A program made the position numbers and the translations under genes. The notes beneath the pieces are model-generated. The model did no database searches. It was not told the origin of the DNA and was given only the letters and a program-made list of their open reading frames with translations. Below, one piece after another: positions 34,345-43,442 of a DNA stretch of 64,000 bases (the stretch's first letter is position 1; every line of letters begins with the position of its first letter). Source of the DNA: Bradyrhizobium paxllaeri. Lineage in GTDB: Bacteria > Pseudomonadota > Alphaproteobacteria > Rhizobiales > Xanthobacteraceae. Location of the stretch: positions 2,232,001 to 2,296,000 of the forward strand of contig NZ_CP042968.1 in NCBI RefSeq assembly GCF_001693515.2, written 5' to 3'.

Positions 34345-35259
34345 CTATTTTCCCTGCGCAATCCGCCGGCAATGCTCCCAGGCCGCGCTCATCAAATTCT
34401 CGCTCGCCTCGGGCGTGCGGAAGGCCGAATGCGCCGACAGCGTCACGTTGGGCAGCGTCGTCAGCGGATGATCCGCCGGCAGCGGCTCGATGTTGAAGAC
34501 GTCGAGCCCGGCGTGGCGGATATGGCCCGATTTCAGCGCGTCGATCATCGCTTCCTCGTCGACGATCGCACCGCGGGCGGTATTGACCAGGATCGCGCCG
34601 GGCTTCATCCCCTCGATGCAGGCGCGCGAGATCATGCCGCGCGTCTCGTCGTTCAGGAGCAGATGGATCGAGACCACGTCGCTCTCGGTCAGCACTTCGT
34701 CGAAATCGAGGAACTCGACCTTCGGATATTTCTTCGGCGACCGGTTCCAGGCAATGACGCGCATGCCTGCGCCGAGCGCGATCCGCGCGACTTCGGCGGC
34801 GATGCCGCCAAAGCCGATCAGGCCGAGCGTCTTGCCGGTGAGCTGCATGCCGTCGTCGCGCAGCCAGTTGCCGGCGCGGATGCCGCGATCCATCTTGGCG
34901 AGGCCGCGCGCGCCTTCCCACATCAGCGCGATGGCGCATTCGGCCACCGCCGTGTCACCGTAGCCCTTGATCAGGTGCACGTGGATGCCGGTCTCGGCGA
35001 GTTCGTCGGGATTCATGTAGCTGCGCGCGCCGGTGCCGAGAAAAACGACGTGCTTCAGGCCCGCGCATTTCTTCGCGATATCGGTCGGTAGCGCCGTATG
35101 ATCGACAATGGCGATTTCGGCGCCGTCGAGGACCTCAGGATATTGCTCGGGGCGGATATCAGGATCGCGGTTGATCCGGACCTTGGGATCGCCGGGTTGT
35201 TCCAGCCGCTCGAAGATCACGGCCAGCGATTCATTGGCGTCGACAAAAACTCCGCGCAT
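34345..35259 (-). CDS. D-2-hydroxyacid dehydrogenase
   Basis: A 304-residue NAD(P)-dependent dehydrogenase of the phosphoglycerate/lactate dehydrogenase superfamily. The nucleotide motif is GLIGFGGIAAEVA near 144-156; the catalytic Arg lies in NTARGAIVDEEA, the Glu in GLDVFNIEPLP and the His in SAHSAFRTPEA. ATG 35259 is preferred since GGGGGGA sits six bases upstream; ATGs at 35265 and 35274 are alternatives. It is third in a minus-strand row with the carbamoylase-like gene and LysR. Substrate unknown. Confidence 0.87.
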   Translation of the reverse strand: MRGVFVDANESLAVIFERLEQPGDPKVRINRDPDIRPEQYPEVLDGAEIAIVDHTALPTDIAKKCAGLKHVVFLGTGARSYMNPDELAETGIHVHLIKGYGDTAVAECAIALMWEGARGLAKMDRGIRAGNWLRDDGMQLTGKTLGLIGFGGIAAEVARIALGAGMRVIAWNRSPKKYPKVEFLDFDEVLTESDVVSIHLLLNDETRGMISRACIEGMKPGAILVNTARGAIVDEEAMIDALKSGHIRHAGLDVFNIEPLPADHPLTTLPNVTLSAHSAFRTPEASENLMSAAWEHCRRIAQGK

Positions 35260-35288
35260 GGGCATTCCCCCCATTTCTTGTTTTGATA

Positions 35289-36539
35289 TCAGGACGCGAC
35301 GCCGGCCAGCGCCAGCACGGTATGCATCAGCACGTTGGCGCCCGCCGCGCAATCGGGCTGGGTGGCGTCTTCGAGTTCGTTGTGGCTGATGCCGTCCTTG
35401 CAGGGCACGAACACCATCGCCGCCGGCATGACGGTATTCAGGTTACAGGCATCGTGGCCGGCGCCGGAAGTGATACGGCGATGCGAATACCCCAGCATTT
35501 TTGCGGCGTTCTCCACCGCATCCACCAGCTTCGGATCGAAATGGGTCGGCGGCTTGCGCCAGATCAGATCGAACTGTACCTCGACCTTGCGCCGGGCCGC
35601 TATCTCGGCAATCGCCGCGCGCAGATCCCTGTCCAGCGCATCCATGATGGCGGCATCGGCGCTTCTGCAATCCACCGTGAAGGCGATCTCGCCGGGAATG
35701 ACGTTGCGCGAGGGGTTGGCGATCACGGCTTCCCCAATGGTGCCGACCGCTTTCGGCCCGTGCTTCTTTGCGATCGATTCCATCGCCAGCACGATTTCCG
35801 ACAGCGTCGCCAGCGCGTCGCGCCGCAACGGCATCGGGGTCGAGCCGGCGTGGCTCTCGAAGCCGGTGATCTTGCCGTCGTACCACAACACGCCCTGGCC
35901 GGAATCGACGACGCCGATGGTCTTGTTTTCAGCCTCCAGGATCGGACCCTGCTCGATATGCAGTTCGACGAAGCCCGAAAATTTCTGCGTTCCCACCGGC
36001 CGGTCGCCGCGGTAACCAATACTGTCCAGCGCCTGCGCCACGGTGACGCCTTCGGCATCCCGGCGCGACAAAATGTCGTCGGTGGTGAAATCGCCGACAT
36101 AGGCGGCGGAGGCCATCATCGCCGGCGCAAACCGCGAGCCTTCCTCGTTGGTCCAGTTGCAGACGCAGATCGGCGTCTCGGTCTCGATGCCGGCATCGTT
36201 GAGCGTGCGCACCACTTCCAGCGCCGCTAGCGTGCCGAGCACGCCGTCATATTTGCCGCCGGTCGGTTGCGTGTCGAGATGCGAGCCGAGGCCGATCGGG
36301 GCTTTCGACATATCCCGGCCCTTGCGCAGCCCGAACATCGAACCCAGCGCATCGACATGCACCTCAAGGCCTGCGGCCTCGCACCGTTCGCGGAACCAGT
36401 CGCGTACCTGCTTGTCCTCGGGCCCCAGCGTCAGCCGCCGCACGCCGCCTTTCGGCGTCGCGCCGAATTTGGCGGTTTCGTGAATCGTGTCCCACAGCCG
36501 GGCGGAATCGATCTGCAGGTTGGATCCGATCTTGGTCAT
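35289..36539 (-). CDS. M20-family amidohydrolase (N-carbamoyl-L-amino-acid hydrolase/allantoate amidohydrolase type)
   Basis: A 416-residue dinuclear metal hydrolase. Ligands are His87 in GSHLDTQ, Asp98 in GGKYDG, the Glu pair in TNEEGSRF (132-133), His194 in ELHIEQGP and His386 in GISHNE. EQGPILE and GSTPM are hallmarks of carbamoylases and allantoate/ureidoglycolate hydrolases. It would release ammonia and CO2 or free an amino acid from an N-carbamoyl compound. It starts 36 bases after the end of the LysR gene on the same strand. Confidence 0.88.
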   Translation of the reverse strand: MTKIGSNLQIDSARLWDTIHETAKFGATPKGGVRRLTLGPEDKQVRDWFRERCEAAGLEVHVDALGSMFGLRKGRDMSKAPIGLGSHLDTQPTGGKYDGVLGTLAALEVVRTLNDAGIETETPICVCNWTNEEGSRFAPAMMASAAYVGDFTTDDILSRRDAEGVTVAQALDSIGYRGDRPVGTQKFSGFVELHIEQGPILEAENKTIGVVDSGQGVLWYDGKITGFESHAGSTPMPLRRDALATLSEIVLAMESIAKKHGPKAVGTIGEAVIANPSRNVIPGEIAFTVDCRSADAAIMDALDRDLRAAIAEIAARRKVEVQFDLIWRKPPTHFDPKLVDAVENAAKMLGYSHRRITSGAGHDACNLNTVMPAAMVFVPCKDGISHNELEDATQPDCAAGANVLMHTVLALAGVAS

Positions 36540-36575
36540 GGGATACTTCCGTGAGGCACAAACGCGTTATCGTTT

Positions 36576-37493
36576 TCAATGACGCGCCTGTGGCGGCGCG
36601 TCAACAATGACGCCGCCTCGCGCCAGGCTGGCGGCGAGTTCGACCACGCGCTCCACCGCGACCGTATCGGGGGAGGCGAGCCAGCTTGCCGAAAATGTCA
36701 GCGGCGCCAACTGCAGATTGGTCGACAGCAATTGCAGCCGCCCGTTTGCCATGTCGTCCTCGACGATCGCGGTCGGTATCAGGGCGATGCCGAGACCTTC
36801 GATCGCCATGTGGATGACGGTTGCGAGCGAAGCGCTCGCATGCAGCCGTATCGGCGGCAGGTCAGGGCGGTTGAACAGGGAACGCACGATTTCATAGGGC
36901 TGGGTTCGGCGCGAAAAGGTGATGATCGGAAATTTCGCCAGATCGTGCAGGGTCAGCTCCTGCTTGCCGAGCCCGAGCGAGGGGCTGGCCGTAAAGCCTA
37001 TGGGATAATCGCATAGTGTCCGGTTGTTGACCATCGGTGCCGTTAGCGGCCCGAGCACGAAGGCAAGTTCGATTTCCTGCGCCAGCAGCCGGTTGCGCAA
37101 GTTCGAGGTGATGTCGACCTCGATTTCGAGCGACAGGTTCGGGTAGGCGTGGTTGACGCTCTTGATGAGCTGCGGCAGCCAGGTGTGGACGATGGTTTCG
37201 GCGACGCCGAGTCGCAGCACGCCGCGCATCGCCGAGCGGTCGCCGACCACCGCCAGCATTTCCGAGCGCAGCCCGATCAGCTTCTCGGCATAGACCATCA
37301 ATTGCCGGCCGTTCGGCGTCGGCAGCACCATGCGGCGATCGCGCTGCAGGAGTTTCACGCCCACCTCGCGTTCGAGCTGCGCGATGCGTTGCGAGATCGC
37401 AGGCTGGGTGGTGTTGAGCTTCTGGGCGGCGCCACGGAAGCTGCCGAGCGTCACCACCCACATGAAAGTCTCAATTGCCTTGAAATCAGTCAT
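36576..37493 (-). CDS. LysR-type transcriptional regulator
   Basis: A 305-residue LysR regulator. Residues 1-60 are the winged helix (TFMWVVTLGSFRGAAQKLNTTQPAISQRIAQLE), and the rest is the ligand-binding domain (LGLGKQELTLHDLAKFPIITF). It is divergent from the DUF1445 gene across a 120-base AT-rich gap, the usual site for LysR auto- and target-regulation, and leads the carbamoylase-like and dehydrogenase genes, so it probably controls both directions. Confidence 0.92.
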   Translation of the reverse strand: MTDFKAIETFMWVVTLGSFRGAAQKLNTTQPAISQRIAQLEREVGVKLLQRDRRMVLPTPNGRQLMVYAEKLIGLRSEMLAVVGDRSAMRGVLRLGVAETIVHTWLPQLIKSVNHAYPNLSLEIEVDITSNLRNRLLAQEIELAFVLGPLTAPMVNNRTLCDYPIGFTASPSLGLGKQELTLHDLAKFPIITFSRRTQPYEIVRSLFNRPDLPPIRLHASASLATVIHMAIEGLGIALIPTAIVEDDMANGRLQLLSTNLQLAPLTFSASWLASPDTVAVERVVELAASLARGGVIVDAPPQARH

Positions 37494-37613
37494 GCACCCT
37501 CTGCCCGCAGATCGATAATTTAGTTTTATTGAAGTTGATTAGAAAAGACGATTAGACATTATCATAGCCATATGCGGGAGTAGATGTCGACAAGAATGGA
37601 AGCGGGGACAACG
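37494..37613. promoter_or_regulatory. Divergent lysR/DUF1445 promoter region
   Basis: A strongly AT-rich stretch around 37515-37565 (AATTTAGTTTTATTGAAG and ATTATCATAGCCATAT) between the two divergent genes; a plausible LysR operator, though no exact T-N11-A palindrome could be chosen with confidence. Confidence 0.45.
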
Positions 37614-38435
37614 ATGACCGGCTTGGCGAGGACGGAACGGGAAGGTCAGGATACGGCGGATTTATCGCCGAGCGTCGCGGCCCGTCATGCCTGCCGCAAC
37701 GGCATGGCCCATCACACCGCGGGCGTCGCCAACGGCTTCGTCCAGGGCAATCTCGCCATCCTGCCGGAAAAACTCGCGGGCGCCTTTCACCGCTTCTGCC
37801 AGCTCAATCCCAAGCCGTGCCCGATCATCGGCATGTCCGACGTCGGCGATCCCCGCATTCCCGCACTCGGCATCGACCTCGATATCCGCACCGACCTGCC
37901 GCGCTATCGCATCTGGCGCGACGGCGAAATCGTGGAGGAGCCGACCGACATCATGGCGCACTGGCGCGATGATCTCGTGGCCTTCGTGCTCGGTTGCTCT
38001 TTCTCTTTTGAAGAAGCGCTGCTGGAGGAAGGTCTGCCGATCCGCCATATCGAGCGCGACGTGCGCGTGCCGATGTACCGCACCAATATCGCCTGCAGCC
38101 CCGCAGGTCCCTTTGCCGGACCGATGGTGGTGACGATGCGGCCGTTCAAGCCCGCCAATGCGATCCGCGCGGTGCAGATCACTTCACGTTTTCCCTCGGT
38201 GCATGGGGCGCCGGTTCATATCGGTCTCCCCCAAGCGATCGGCATCGTCGACCTCGCCAAGCCCGACTATGGCGATCCGGTGCCGGTCGAGCCTGACGAA
38301 ATTCCGGTGTTCTGGGCGTGCGGCGTGACTCCGCAATCGGTCATCCAGGCCGCGAAGGTGCCATTTGCAATTACGCATGCGCCCGGATTGATGCTCGTGA
38401 CCGATCTCAGGAACAAAGCGCTTGCCGTGCTTTGA
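37614..38435 (+). CDS. DUF1445 family protein (putative hydro-lyase / D-glutamate cyclase type)
   Basis: A 273-residue DUF1445 (YcsI-like) protein. Signatures include [64 protein letters not shown] and [19 protein letters not shown]. The mammalian DUF1445 protein is reported as a D-glutamate cyclase, and bacterial ones are annotated as hydro-lyases; the bacterial reaction is not settled. ATG 37614 gives a family-like length; ATG 37584 is an upstream alternative behind GGGAG. It is divergent from the LysR gene and 83 bases upstream of the ABC binding protein, on the same strand. Confidence 0.83.
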   Translation: MTGLARTEREGQDTADLSPSVAARHACRNGMAHHTAGVANGFVQGNLAILPEKLAGAFHRFCQLNPKPCPIIGMSDVGDPRIPALGIDLDIRTDLPRYRIWRDGEIVEEPTDIMAHWRDDLVAFVLGCSFSFEEALLEEGLPIRHIERDVRVPMYRTNIACSPAGPFAGPMVVTMRPFKPANAIRAVQITSRFPSVHGAPVHIGLPQAIGIVDLAKPDYGDPVPVEPDEIPVFWACGVTPQSVIQAAKVPFAITHAPGLMLVTDLRNKALAVL

Positions 38436-38518
38436 TGCAGCGCCTGCTGCTCATTGAGGCTTTACCGTACCCTTCGCCCGTTTCATCGATAGTCGCCATC
38501 CAGCATAAGGATATCGCC

Positions 38519-39763
38519 ATGAACATCACGCGCCGTAACGTACTGCTTGGAGCCACTGCTGCCGCAGCGCTCGGACCTGTCGCGGCCCGCGCGCAGACGT
38601 CCGAGGTCGTGATCGGCGTGATCTATCCGTTCTCCGGCGCCAGCGCGCAGATGGGCGTCGATGCGCAGAAGTCGTTCGAGACCGCGCTCGACATCATCAA
38701 CAAGAACCATGATTTCGATCTGCCGCTGGCGAAGGGCGAGGGACTGCCGGGTCTCGGCGGCGCCAAGATCCGCCTTGTGTTCGCCGACCATCAGGCCGAT
38801 CCGCAGAAGGGCCGCGCCGAGACCGAACGCCTGATCACCCAGGAAAAGGTCTGCGCCGTCATCGGCACCTACCAGAGCGCGGTCGCCGTCACCGTCAGCC
38901 AGATCTGCGAGCGCTACCAGGTGCCGTTCATCTCGGCGGACAATTCCTCGCCGAGCCTCCACAAGCGCGGCCTCAAATTCTATTTCCGCGCCGCGCCCCA
39001 TGACGAGATGTTCTCGGCCGCGATGTTCAACTTCTTCGATGCGATGAAGAAGAAGGGTACCAAGATCGACACGCTGTCGCTGTTCCACGAGGACACCATC
39101 TTCGGCACCGACTCCGCCAATACCCAGCTCAAGCTCGCCTCCGAGCGCGGCTACAAGGTCATCTCCGACATCAAGTACCGCTCCAACTCGCCGTCATTGT
39201 CCGCGGAAGTGCAGCAGCTCAAGACCGCGAATGCCGACGTCCTGATGCCTTCGAGCTACACCACCGACGGCATCCTGCTGGTGAAGACCATGGCCGAGCT
39301 CGGCTACAAGCCGAATGCGATCGTGGCGCAGGACGCCGGCTTCTCCGAAAAGGCCCTGTACGACGCCGTCGGCGACAAGCTCGAAGGCGTGATCTCGCGC
39401 GGCAGCTTCTCGCTCGACCTCGCCACCAAGCGACCGATGGTCGGCAAGATCAACGCCATGTTCAAGGAGAAGTCGGGCAAAGACTTCAACGATCTCACCT
39501 CGCGCCAGTTCATGGGTCTCCTGGTGATGGCGGATGCCATCAACCGCGCCAAGTCGACCGACGGCGAGAAGATCCGCGAGGCGCTGGTCGCGACCGACAT
39601 TCCGGGCGAGCAGACCATCATGCCCTGGAAGCGCGTCAAGTTCGACGAACTCGGCCAGAACAACGACGCCGACCCGGTGCTGCTGCAATATATCGGCGGC
39701 AAGTTCGTCACCATCTTCCCGCCGCAGGCCGCCATTGCGGAAGCCGTCTGGCCGATGAAATAA
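38519..39763 (+). CDS. Branched-chain amino-acid-type ABC substrate-binding protein
   Basis: A 414-residue periplasmic binding protein of the Peripla_BP_6 group. The N-terminus ITRRNVLLGATAAAAL is a Tat-like signal (Arg5-Arg6) with a probable cleavage at ARA|Q (25/26). Two lobes are typical of Leu/Ile/Val or amide binding proteins; ligand unknown. AAGGA lies upstream of ATG 38519; an in-frame start upstream at 38318 overlaps the DUF1445 gene and is rejected. It heads the importer, separated from the permease by a repeat. Confidence 0.92.
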   Translation: MNITRRNVLLGATAAAALGPVAARAQTSEVVIGVIYPFSGASAQMGVDAQKSFETALDIINKNHDFDLPLAKGEGLPGLGGAKIRLVFADHQADPQKGRAETERLITQEKVCAVIGTYQSAVAVTVSQICERYQVPFISADNSSPSLHKRGLKFYFRAAPHDEMFSAAMFNFFDAMKKKGTKIDTLSLFHEDTIFGTDSANTQLKLASERGYKVISDIKYRSNSPSLSAEVQQLKTANADVLMPSSYTTDGILLVKTMAELGYKPNAIVAQDAGFSEKALYDAVGDKLEGVISRGSFSLDLATKRPMVGKINAMFKEKSGKDFNDLTSRQFMGLLVMADAINRAKSTDGEKIREALVATDIPGEQTIMPWKRVKFDELGQNNDADPVLLQYIGGKFVTIFPPQAAIAEAVWPMK

Positions 39764-39798
39764 GCGGACGCTTCCCGAGAAGACATCACAACCGCAGC

Positions 39799-39916
39799 GT
39801 CGTCCCTGCGAACGCAGGGACCCATACGCCGAGGAGCATCAGTTTGACCGCGGTCTCTCGTCCTTCCTTCAAATGCGAATCCGGTGGTTATGGGTCCCTG
39901 CGTTCGCAGGGACGAC
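39799..39916. repeat. Intergenic palindromic repeat, family E, inside the ABC operon
   Basis: CGTCCCTGCGAACGCAGGGACCCAT at 39801 and its inverted mate ATGGGTCCCTGCGTTCGCAGGGACGAC near 39890-39916 (each arm split in text: CGTCCCTGCG / CGCAGGGACG). It lies between the binding protein and the permease gene. Confidence 0.9.
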
Positions 39917-39935
39917 GAGCAATGGGGGCATCCCG

Positions 39936-40814
39936 GTGACAGCCGAAGCCATCATCCAAAGCCTCGCCAGCGGCCTCCTCATGGGTCTGCTCTACGGCCT
40001 CATCGCCGTCGGCCTCGCGCTGATCTTCGGGCTGATGGACGTCGTGAACTTCGCCCATGGCGAGTTCCTGATGATCGCGATGTACGCGACGTTCTTCCTG
40101 TTCGTGTTCTTCGCGATCGACCCCCTGCTGTCCGCGCCGCTGGTCGCGGCGGCGTTGTTCGTGTTTGGGGCTGTGGTCTATCTGTTGATCGTGCGCTTTG
40201 CGGTGCGCGCCAAGGCCAATGCCGGCATGGTACAGATCTTCTCGACCTTCGGTCTGGCTATCGTCATGCGGGGCCTGACGCAGTATTTCTTCACGCCGGA
40301 CTACCGCAGCGTCACCCATTCATGGCTCGGCGGCAAGACGGTGTCGGTGGCGGGCATCTTCCTGCCGGTGCCGCAACTGGTCGGCGCGCTGGTCGCGATC
40401 GCGGCGTTCGGCGGGCTGTATCTCTTCATCAACCGCACCGATTTCGGCCGCGCGCTGGAGGCGACCCGCGAGGACGCCGGCGCGGTGGCGCTGGTCGGCA
40501 TCGACAAGAACAAGGTGTTTGCGCTGGGCTGGGGTCTTGGCGCGGCGCTGGTGGGTCTTGCCGGCGCGATCATGGCGATCTTCTTCTACATCTACCCTGA
40601 TGTCGGCGCCTCCTTTGCGCTGATCGCCTATGTCACGGTGGCGCTCGGCGGCTTCGGCAGCGTGTTCGGCGCTTTCGCCGGCGGCATCATCGTCGGCCTC
40701 GTCGAGGCCACCACCGCGATGTTGCTGCCGCCGTCGCTGAAGGCGGTGGGCATCTACGCCGTCTATCTCCTTGTCGTCTTCGTCCGCCCGCGCGGCCTGT
40801 TCGGATCGATGTGA
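39936..40814 (+). CDS. livH: Branched-chain amino-acid-type ABC permease LivH-like
   Basis: A 292-residue inner-membrane permease with about eight membrane segments; LIFGLMDVVNFAHGEFLMIAMYA (about 26-48) and GRALEATREDAGAVALVGIDKNK (coupling loop) are LivH hallmarks. GTG 39936 follows GGGGG seven bases upstream. An upstream in-frame ATG (39873) would translate the repeat into the well-known spurious peptide WVPAFAGTT, so it is rejected. The stop overlaps the start of LivM by one base. Confidence 0.92.
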   Translation: MTAEAIIQSLASGLLMGLLYGLIAVGLALIFGLMDVVNFAHGEFLMIAMYATFFLFVFFAIDPLLSAPLVAAALFVFGAVVYLLIVRFAVRAKANAGMVQIFSTFGLAIVMRGLTQYFFTPDYRSVTHSWLGGKTVSVAGIFLPVPQLVGALVAIAAFGGLYLFINRTDFGRALEATREDAGAVALVGIDKNKVFALGWGLGAALVGLAGAIMAIFFYIYPDVGASFALIAYVTVALGGFGSVFGAFAGGIIVGLVEATTAMLLPPSLKAVGIYAVYLLVVFVRPRGLFGSM

Positions 40815-41821
40815 TGGATACCGCTTTCGCAGAACGCCGCCGCCGCGACCTCATTGTCGCCTTTATCCTCGCCGCGATCGCGGCCACCGTCCCGCTGTTC
40901 GTCAAGGACTCCTACCTCCAGAACATGATGGTGCTGACCCTGATGTGGGGTGCGCTGTCGCAAAGCTGGAACATCCTTTCCGGCTATTGCGGGCAGATCT
41001 CGCTCGGCCACGCGCTCTATTTCGGCCTTGGCGCCTATACCACCACGCTGCTGTTCACCAAATTCGGTGTGCTGCCGTGGTTCGGCATGCTCGGCGGCGG
41101 CGTGATCTCCGCGCTGATCGCGATGGCGCTCGGCTATCCCTGCTTCCGGCTGCGCGGCCATTACTTCGTGATCGCCACCATCGTCATCGCCGAAATCGGG
41201 CTGCTGCTGTTCCACAATTGGGATTGGGCCGGCGCCGCGATGGGCATCGAGATTCCGGTGCGCGGCGATAGCTGGCTGAAGTTCCAGTTCCCGCGCAGCA
41301 AGCTGCCGTATTTCTACTTCGCGCTGGCGCTGGCCTGCGTTGCCTGGTTCGTCACCTGGTGGCTGGAGGATTCCAAATGGGGCTATTGGTGGCGCGCAGT
41401 AAAGGACAATCCGGAAGCCGCTGAAAGCCTTGGCGTCGTCGTGTTCAATTCCAAGATGGGCGCAGCGGCGGTATCGGCATTCCTGGTCGCGGTCGGCGGC
41501 AGCTTCTATGCGCAATTCGTCTCCTACATCGATCCCGAAAGCGTCATGGGCTTTCAGTTCTCGCTGCTGATGGCGCTGCCCGCCGTGCTCGGCGGCATTG
41601 GCACGCTGTGGGGACCGATGCTGGGCGCGGTCATCCTGATCCCGCTCACGGAACTGACGCGGTCCTATGTCGGCGGCTCCGGAAAGGGCATCGACCTCAT
41701 CGTCTATGGCGGCCTGATCATCGCGATCTCGCTGGCGCGGCCGCAGGGGCTGATCGGCCTGTTCTCGTTGAAGCACTTCGCCGGACTGTTCTCGCCCAAG
41801 GGCAAGGAGGCGGTCCGATGA
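40814..41821 (+). CDS. livM: Branched-chain amino-acid-type ABC permease LivM-like
   Basis: A 335-residue second permease subunit with nine or ten membrane segments. YCGQISLGHALYFGLGAYTTTLLF and the coupling loop RAVKDNPEAAESLGVVVFNSK are typical of LivM. ATG 40814 uses the last base of the livH stop (TGATG); its own stop overlaps livG by four bases. Confidence 0.93.
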   Translation: MDTAFAERRRRDLIVAFILAAIAATVPLFVKDSYLQNMMVLTLMWGALSQSWNILSGYCGQISLGHALYFGLGAYTTTLLFTKFGVLPWFGMLGGGVISALIAMALGYPCFRLRGHYFVIATIVIAEIGLLLFHNWDWAGAAMGIEIPVRGDSWLKFQFPRSKLPYFYFALALACVAWFVTWWLEDSKWGYWWRAVKDNPEAAESLGVVVFNSKMGAAAVSAFLVAVGGSFYAQFVSYIDPESVMGFQFSLLMALPAVLGGIGTLWGPMLGAVILIPLTELTRSYVGGSGKGIDLIVYGGLIIAISLARPQGLIGLFSLKHFAGLFSPKGKEAVR

Positions 41822-42552
41822 CGACGCCATTGCTGGAAACCCGCGGCGTCTGGCAGCGCTTCGGCGGCCTGATCGCCAACAGCGACGTCTCGATCTCGGT
41901 CGGGCGCGGCGAGATCGTCGGCCTGATTGGTCCGAACGGCGCGGGCAAGTCGACGCTGTTCAACCTGATCGCGGGCGTGTTGCCGCCCACGCAAGGCTCG
42001 ATCATCTTCGACGGCGAGGATGTCACCGCGCTGCCGGCGGCCGAACGTTGCCAGCGCGGCGTCGGCCGTACCTTCCAGGTCGTGAAGAGCTTTGAGACCA
42101 TGACGGTCATCGACAACGTCATCGTCGGCGCACTGGTCCGCACCACCGTGATGCGCGATGCCCGCCGCAAGGCGCGTCAGGTGCTGGAATTCTGTGGCCT
42201 CGGCCCGCGCGCCAACGTGCTGGCGAGCGACCTGGTTCCGTCCGAAAAGCGCCGGCTTGAAGTGGCCCGGGCGCTGGCGACCGAACCGAAGCTGTTGCTG
42301 CTCGATGAAGTGCTCACCGGCCTGACGCCGGTCGAAGCCAAGACCGGCGTCGAGCTGGTGCGCAAGGTGCGCGACACCGGCATCACCGTGCTGATGGTCG
42401 AGCATGTCATGGAAATCGTGATGCCGCTGGTCGACCGCGCGATCGTGCTCGATCTCGGCAAGGTGCTGGTCGAGGGCAAGCCCGCCGACGTCGTCCGCGA
42501 TCCGAAAGTCATCACCGCCTATCTGGGAGACCGTCATGCTGTCGGTGCATGA
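41818..42552 (+). CDS. livG: ABC transporter ATP-binding protein LivG-like, altered signature motif
   Basis: A 244-residue ATPase. Walker A is GPNGAGKST (about 40-48), Walker B LLLLDEVLTGL (about 160-170), and the H-loop is LMVEHVMEI. The usual LSGGQ is replaced by LVPSEKRRLEVARAL, and LDEP is LDEV. Similar degenerate forms are known in LivG branches, so it may be active as a heterodimer with LivF, whose signature is intact. It overlaps livM and livF. Confidence 0.9.
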   Translation: MTTPLLETRGVWQRFGGLIANSDVSISVGRGEIVGLIGPNGAGKSTLFNLIAGVLPPTQGSIIFDGEDVTALPAAERCQRGVGRTFQVVKSFETMTVIDNVIVGALVRTTVMRDARRKARQVLEFCGLGPRANVLASDLVPSEKRRLEVARALATEPKLLLLDEVLTGLTPVEAKTGVELVRKVRDTGITVLMVEHVMEIVMPLVDRAIVLDLGKVLVEGKPADVVRDPKVITAYLGDRHAVGA

Positions 42553-43240
42553 AGTCACCACCGCCTATCAGGGCCTGGTCGCGATCTCGGCGGTCTCGAT
42601 CGAAGTGGAGAAGGGCGAAATCGTCTGCGTCGCCGGCGCCAATGGGGCCGGCAAGTCGACGCTGTTGAAATCGATCGCCGGCGCGGAGCGCCCGCGCTCC
42701 GGCACGGTGTCGTTCGACGGCACCCGGATCGACGGCATGGCGCAGCACGTCATCACCTCGCGCGGCATCGCCTATGTGCCGGAAAACCGCCGGCTGTTTC
42801 CGCGCCTGTCGGTGCGCGACAACTTAAGGCTCGGCAGCTACCTCTATCGCGGCGAGGCCGATCGCGAAGCGCCGCTCGATCTCGTGTTCAAATTGTTTCC
42901 GCGCCTGCAGGAGCGGCTGGAGCAGCGCGCCGAAACGCTCTCCGGCGGCGAGCAGCAGATGCTCGCCATTGGCCGCGCCCTGATGACGCGCCCGCGGCTT
43001 CTGATGCTGGACGAGCCGTCGCAGGGCATCATGCCAAAGCTGGTCGATGAAATCTTCCAGGCGGTCAAGCGCATCCGCGACGCCGGCATGACCGTGCTGA
43101 TCGTCGAGCAGCGCATGTCGGAGTGTTTGGAAATCGCCGACCGCGCCTACATCCTGCAGACGGGTCGCGTGCTGATGCAGGGCAACGCGGCTGATATCAG
43201 CGTCAATCCGGATGTGCGGAAGGCGTATCTGGGGCTGTAG
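42536..43240 (+). CDS. livF: ABC transporter ATP-binding protein LivF-like
   Basis: A 234-residue ATPase with Walker A GANGAGKST (about 34-42), intact signature LSGGEQQ, Walker B LLMLDEPSQGI and H-loop LIVEQRM. The gene starts 17 bases before the livG stop. It completes the importer: binding protein, two permeases and two ATPases. Confidence 0.93.
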   Translation: MLSVHEVTTAYQGLVAISAVSIEVEKGEIVCVAGANGAGKSTLLKSIAGAERPRSGTVSFDGTRIDGMAQHVITSRGIAYVPENRRLFPRLSVRDNLRLGSYLYRGEADREAPLDLVFKLFPRLQERLEQRAETLSGGEQQMLAIGRALMTRPRLLMLDEPSQGIMPKLVDEIFQAVKRIRDAGMTVLIVEQRMSECLEIADRAYILQTGRVLMQGNAADISVNPDVRKAYLGL

Positions 43241-43255
43241 CCGCAAGCACGCTGC

Positions 43256-43326
43256 CGTAGCCCGGATGAGCGAAGCGATATCCGGGGCAGGCGGTCCCGC
43301 ATGTCGCTGCGCTCATGCGGGCTACG
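43256..43326. repeat. Intergenic palindromic repeat, family F
   Basis: CGTAGCCCGGATGAGCGAAGC ... GCTCATGCGGGCTACG (arms CGTAGCCC/GGGCTACG with ATGAGCG/CGCTCAT). It follows livF. Confidence 0.82.
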
Positions 43327-43364
43327 ATTGCTGTGAAGTGGTGGGCAGAACGGAAGTCCTGCCA

Positions 43365-43439
43365 CGTCATTGCGAGCGAAGCGAAGCAATCCAGAGTCTT
43401 GCAGCAGCGACAGTCTGGATCTCTTAGTCGCTAATGACG
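43365..43439. repeat. Intergenic palindromic repeat, family A, degenerate (copy 6)
   Basis: The left arm CGTCATTGCGAGCGAAGC is intact; the right arm is diverged (TCTTAGTCGCTAATGACG). It ends four bases before the remnant GIY-YIG gene's true stop. Confidence 0.78.
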
Positions 43440-43442
43440 AGC

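Noticed and set aside
39873-39935. N-terminal extension of LivH
   Set aside because: It translates a family E repeat (WVPAFAGTT) and lacks a ribosome-binding site; GTG 39936 has one.
41818-42552. LivG as a pseudogene because LSGGQ is missing
   Set aside because: The frame is intact, Walker A, Walker B and H-loop are present, overlaps with livM and livF are kept, and degenerate signatures occur in other LivG proteins.
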